From Acidobacteriota bacterium (GTDB taxonomy: Bacteria; Acidobacteriota; Blastocatellia; Pyrinomonadales; Pyrinomonadaceae), in assembly GCA_019639175.1 (NCBI GenBank), contig JAHBSK010000009.1, forward strand, positions 1 through 64,000: 64,000 bases of DNA. The letters are read 5' to 3'. The notes under the pieces were generated by a model, which saw nothing but the letters and a program-made list of their open reading frames with translations, had not been told where the DNA came from and searched no databases. Position 1 is the stretch's first letter, and each line of letters opens with the position of its first letter. This document shows positions 62,178 through 64,000 of this stretch, in pieces. Made by a program: the position numbers and the translations under genes.

Positions 62178-64000
62178 ATGAACCTTTCAACCATAGATCA
62201 GATCATCGTCGTGATCTATCTGGCGGCGATAATGGGTATCGGCTTTGCGATGAAGAGGAAAGCCGCCAAGGGAATGTCGTCATATTTTCTCGGCGGGCGT
62301 CAGCTTCCATGGTGGGCTTTGGCAATGTCGGGTTCATCCAGCTACTTTGACATCACCGGGACGATGTGGATCGTTTCAACCTTTATCGCTCTCGGGCTGA
62401 AAGGAATGTGGGTTCACATGCTGTGGGGTTTTCCGATAACGGCATTTTATCTTGCCTATATGGGCAAATGGATCCGCCGGTCTGACGCAATGACCGGAGC
62501 CGAGTGGATGAAGACACGTTTCGGCACCGGAAAGTCAGGTGACATAGCCAGGCTCTCATACACACTCTTTGCGATACTTACGATAACCGCCCTGCTTGGC
62601 TACGGAGCCATCGGTATGGGGAAATTCGGTGCGATCTTTCTCCATTTTGAGCCGTGGCATTTCAATATCGGCGGCTCGGTGCTTACATTCTCCTCAGAGA
62701 ATATATGCGCTTTTCTGATCCTTGGTGTTACCGGCGCGTATGTCATTTTGGGCGGTTTCCACGGCATTGTTCGTGTTGAGATAGTGCAGACCATTGTACT
62801 GAGCATCGGGGCCATTCTCTTCTCGATCGTCGGGTTTGCTCATTACAATAGCGAGATCTTTGCGGCGAATATTCCCGCAGGTTGGGGCGACATCTGGCCG
62901 TCGTGGAGGCCGGACGCTTTTCAGGGTCTGGTTACTGGCGGGACCGATTATTCGCTGTTCGGCGCATTCGTCGCGGTATGGGTTGCCAAAGGGCTTTTGC
63001 TGTGTCTTAGCGGGCCGGAACAGTTATATGATTTCCAAAGATTTCTGGCCGCAAAGGATGAACGCGATGCAGCAAAGCTCGGCGCTCTGTGGGGTGTGAT
63101 ACACACCGTGCGCTGGCCTTTCGCAATGGCTATCGCAGTGATGGCGATCATGGGAATCGGCGACGCGGCTCTGGATGCACAACTCAGGGCCGATCCTGAA
63201 ACCGCTCTTCCCGTCATTATCGGAGAGATGCTTCCCATGGGGCTGGTCGGTTTTATGCTGGCGGCATTGCTGTCGGGCTTTCTTGCGACATTTAGTTCCA
63301 CCGTGAACGGCGGTGCGGCATATCTGGTAAAGGACATATATCAGCGTTACATCAATCCGGCAGCGGACAACAAAAAGCTGGTCAGGGTAAGTTATTTTTC
63401 CTCGACACTGCTTATTTTGACCGGACTGATAATCTCGATATTCGGAACGTCAATTAACACGGCATTTTTGTGGATATTCGGAACGCTTGCAGCCGGTATT
63501 TTGCCGCCGAACGTTCTGCGATGGTACTGGTGGCGATTGAACGGACAGGGCTATGCCGCGGGTGTTTTTGGCGGAATGATCTTGTCGCTCGGACAGGTCT
63601 TTTTCGATCAATTCGTTTTTGCGGAACCGCTCCCTCTTTATATCGGGTTTCCGGTGATAGCAGCAGCTTCCACTCTGCTGACCATCGTGGTTGCGTTGTT
63701 GACCTCACCCACGGACAGCCAAACGCTGAAAACCTTTTACAGAAAAGTGCAGCCCGCCGGAATATGGGCGCCGATAAAAACAGAAGTTTTGGACGATGAT
63801 CCCGAATTCAAAAAACAACTGCCTTTTGCTGTCGAATTTTTTAACACTATCGTTGCGATGATCGGCATAACGGCCCTTTATGTGTCAATGCTCTATCTGG
63901 TGCTGCACCGGCTGTCGATAGGATTTGGCCTGTTGGGTGTGACGCTGATCACGGTGATCATTCTGTACTTTACGTGGTATAAAACGCTGCCGCCTCCGTC
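62178..64000 (+). CDS. Sodium:solute symporter (SSS family), 3' end beyond the window
   Basis: The frame is open from ATG 62178 to the window edge, giving about 607 residues and probably nearly the full protein. It starts MNLSTIDQIIVVIYLAAIMG, and FFLGGRQLPWW-like text (YFLGGRQLPWWALAMSG) marks the SSS fold. More than ten membrane helices can be counted, with MSGSSSYFDITGTMW as a sodium-binding region and the family's SGFLATFSST near residue 370. It imports a solute, likely sugar, with Na+. A ROK regulator gene precedes it. Confidence 0.9.
   Translation, partial: MNLSTIDQIIVVIYLAAIMGIGFAMKRKAAKGMSSYFLGGRQLPWWALAMSGSSSYFDITGTMWIVSTFIALGLKGMWVHMLWGFPITAFYLAYMGKWIRRSDAMTGAEWMKTRFGTGKSGDIARLSYTLFAILTITALLGYGAIGMGKFGAIFLHFEPWHFNIGGSVLTFSSENICAFLILGVTGAYVILGGFHGIVRVEIVQTIVLSIGAILFSIVGFAHYNSEIFAANIPAGWGDIWPSWRPDAFQGLVTGGTDYSLFGAFVAVWVAKGLLLCLSGPEQLYDFQRFLAAKDERDAAKLGALWGVIHTVRWPFAMAIAVMAIMGIGDAALDAQLRADPETALPVIIGEMLPMGLVGFMLAALLSGFLATFSSTVNGGAAYLVKDIYQRYINPAADNKKLVRVSYFSSTLLILTGLIISIFGTSINTAFLWIFGTLAAGILPPNVLRWYWWRLNGQGYAAGVFGGMILSLGQVFFDQFVFAEPLPLYIGFPVIAAASTLLTIVVALLTSPTDSQTLKTFYRKVQPAGIWAPIKTEVLDDDPEFKKQLPFAVEFFNTIVAMIGITALYVSMLYLVLHRLSIGFGLLGVTLITVIILYFTWYKTLPPP

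Overview
The window is a bacterial chromosome segment of about 50% GC containing the replication origin. The gene set suggests an Acidobacteriota member, Blastocatellia-like. Evidence for that is a winged-helix/TolB-type propeller protein, several secreted beta-lactamase-fold serine hydrolases, a DUF5117-like zinc metalloprotease, and a fused T6SS-type sheath protein. The assignment is inference from gene content; there is no rRNA here to test it. I found no tRNA, rRNA, CRISPR array or intact insertion sequence.

Layout. 1-5.3 kb: the tail of an unknown gene, a TssB-TssC fusion, a PilZ protein, a flavin-binding split-barrel protein, a tandem universal stress protein and mnmE. 5.3-8.7 kb: the leftward set rpmH/rnpA-yidD-yidC-khpB, with rpmH nested out of frame inside the 5' end of rnpA. 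8.8-14.2 kb: purN and purM, an antitoxin-like HTH gene beside a decayed PIN toxin, and a DUF445 protein. 14.3-16 kb: small secreted or membrane proteins and a NuiA-like protein. 16.0-19.4 kb: dnaA, oriC, dnaN. Clusters of DnaA boxes lie on both sides of dnaA.

19.4-29 kb: an M1 peptidase, a cyclophilin, a TPR protein, an SPL-type radical SAM protein, a VapBC-like pair, an acyl-CoA dehydrogenase and the winged-helix/propeller sensor. A family of dispersed inverted repeats sits between these genes. 29-38.5 kb: uncharacterised secreted proteins with an M15-like peptidase, a flippase-like protein, an SLC13 transporter, a serine hydrolase, a protein with four 10-residue repeats, a class IV aminotransferase and a DUF1287 protein. 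38.5-44.9 kb: truB, recX and an alaS gene cut off after its catalytic core, then a short AT-rich membrane gene, an atypical response regulator, an O-methyltransferase and a pirin.

45-54 kb: a serine hydrolase, the threonine set (thrC-thrA leftward, thrB divergent), clpA and a Lys/Ala-rich histone-H1-like protein. 54-64 kb: a third serine hydrolase, a large zinc metalloprotease, a NAGPA-type glycosidase, a GNAT-fold protein resembling aminoacyl-tRNA-protein transferases, a ROK regulator and a sodium:solute symporter that runs off the window end.

Most notable: the Thermus-like rpmH-in-rnpA nesting, a cruciform repeat inserted in frame in purM, the truncated alaS, the sheath fusion, the PIN-toxin remnant, and a gene lying between two inverted repeat arms.
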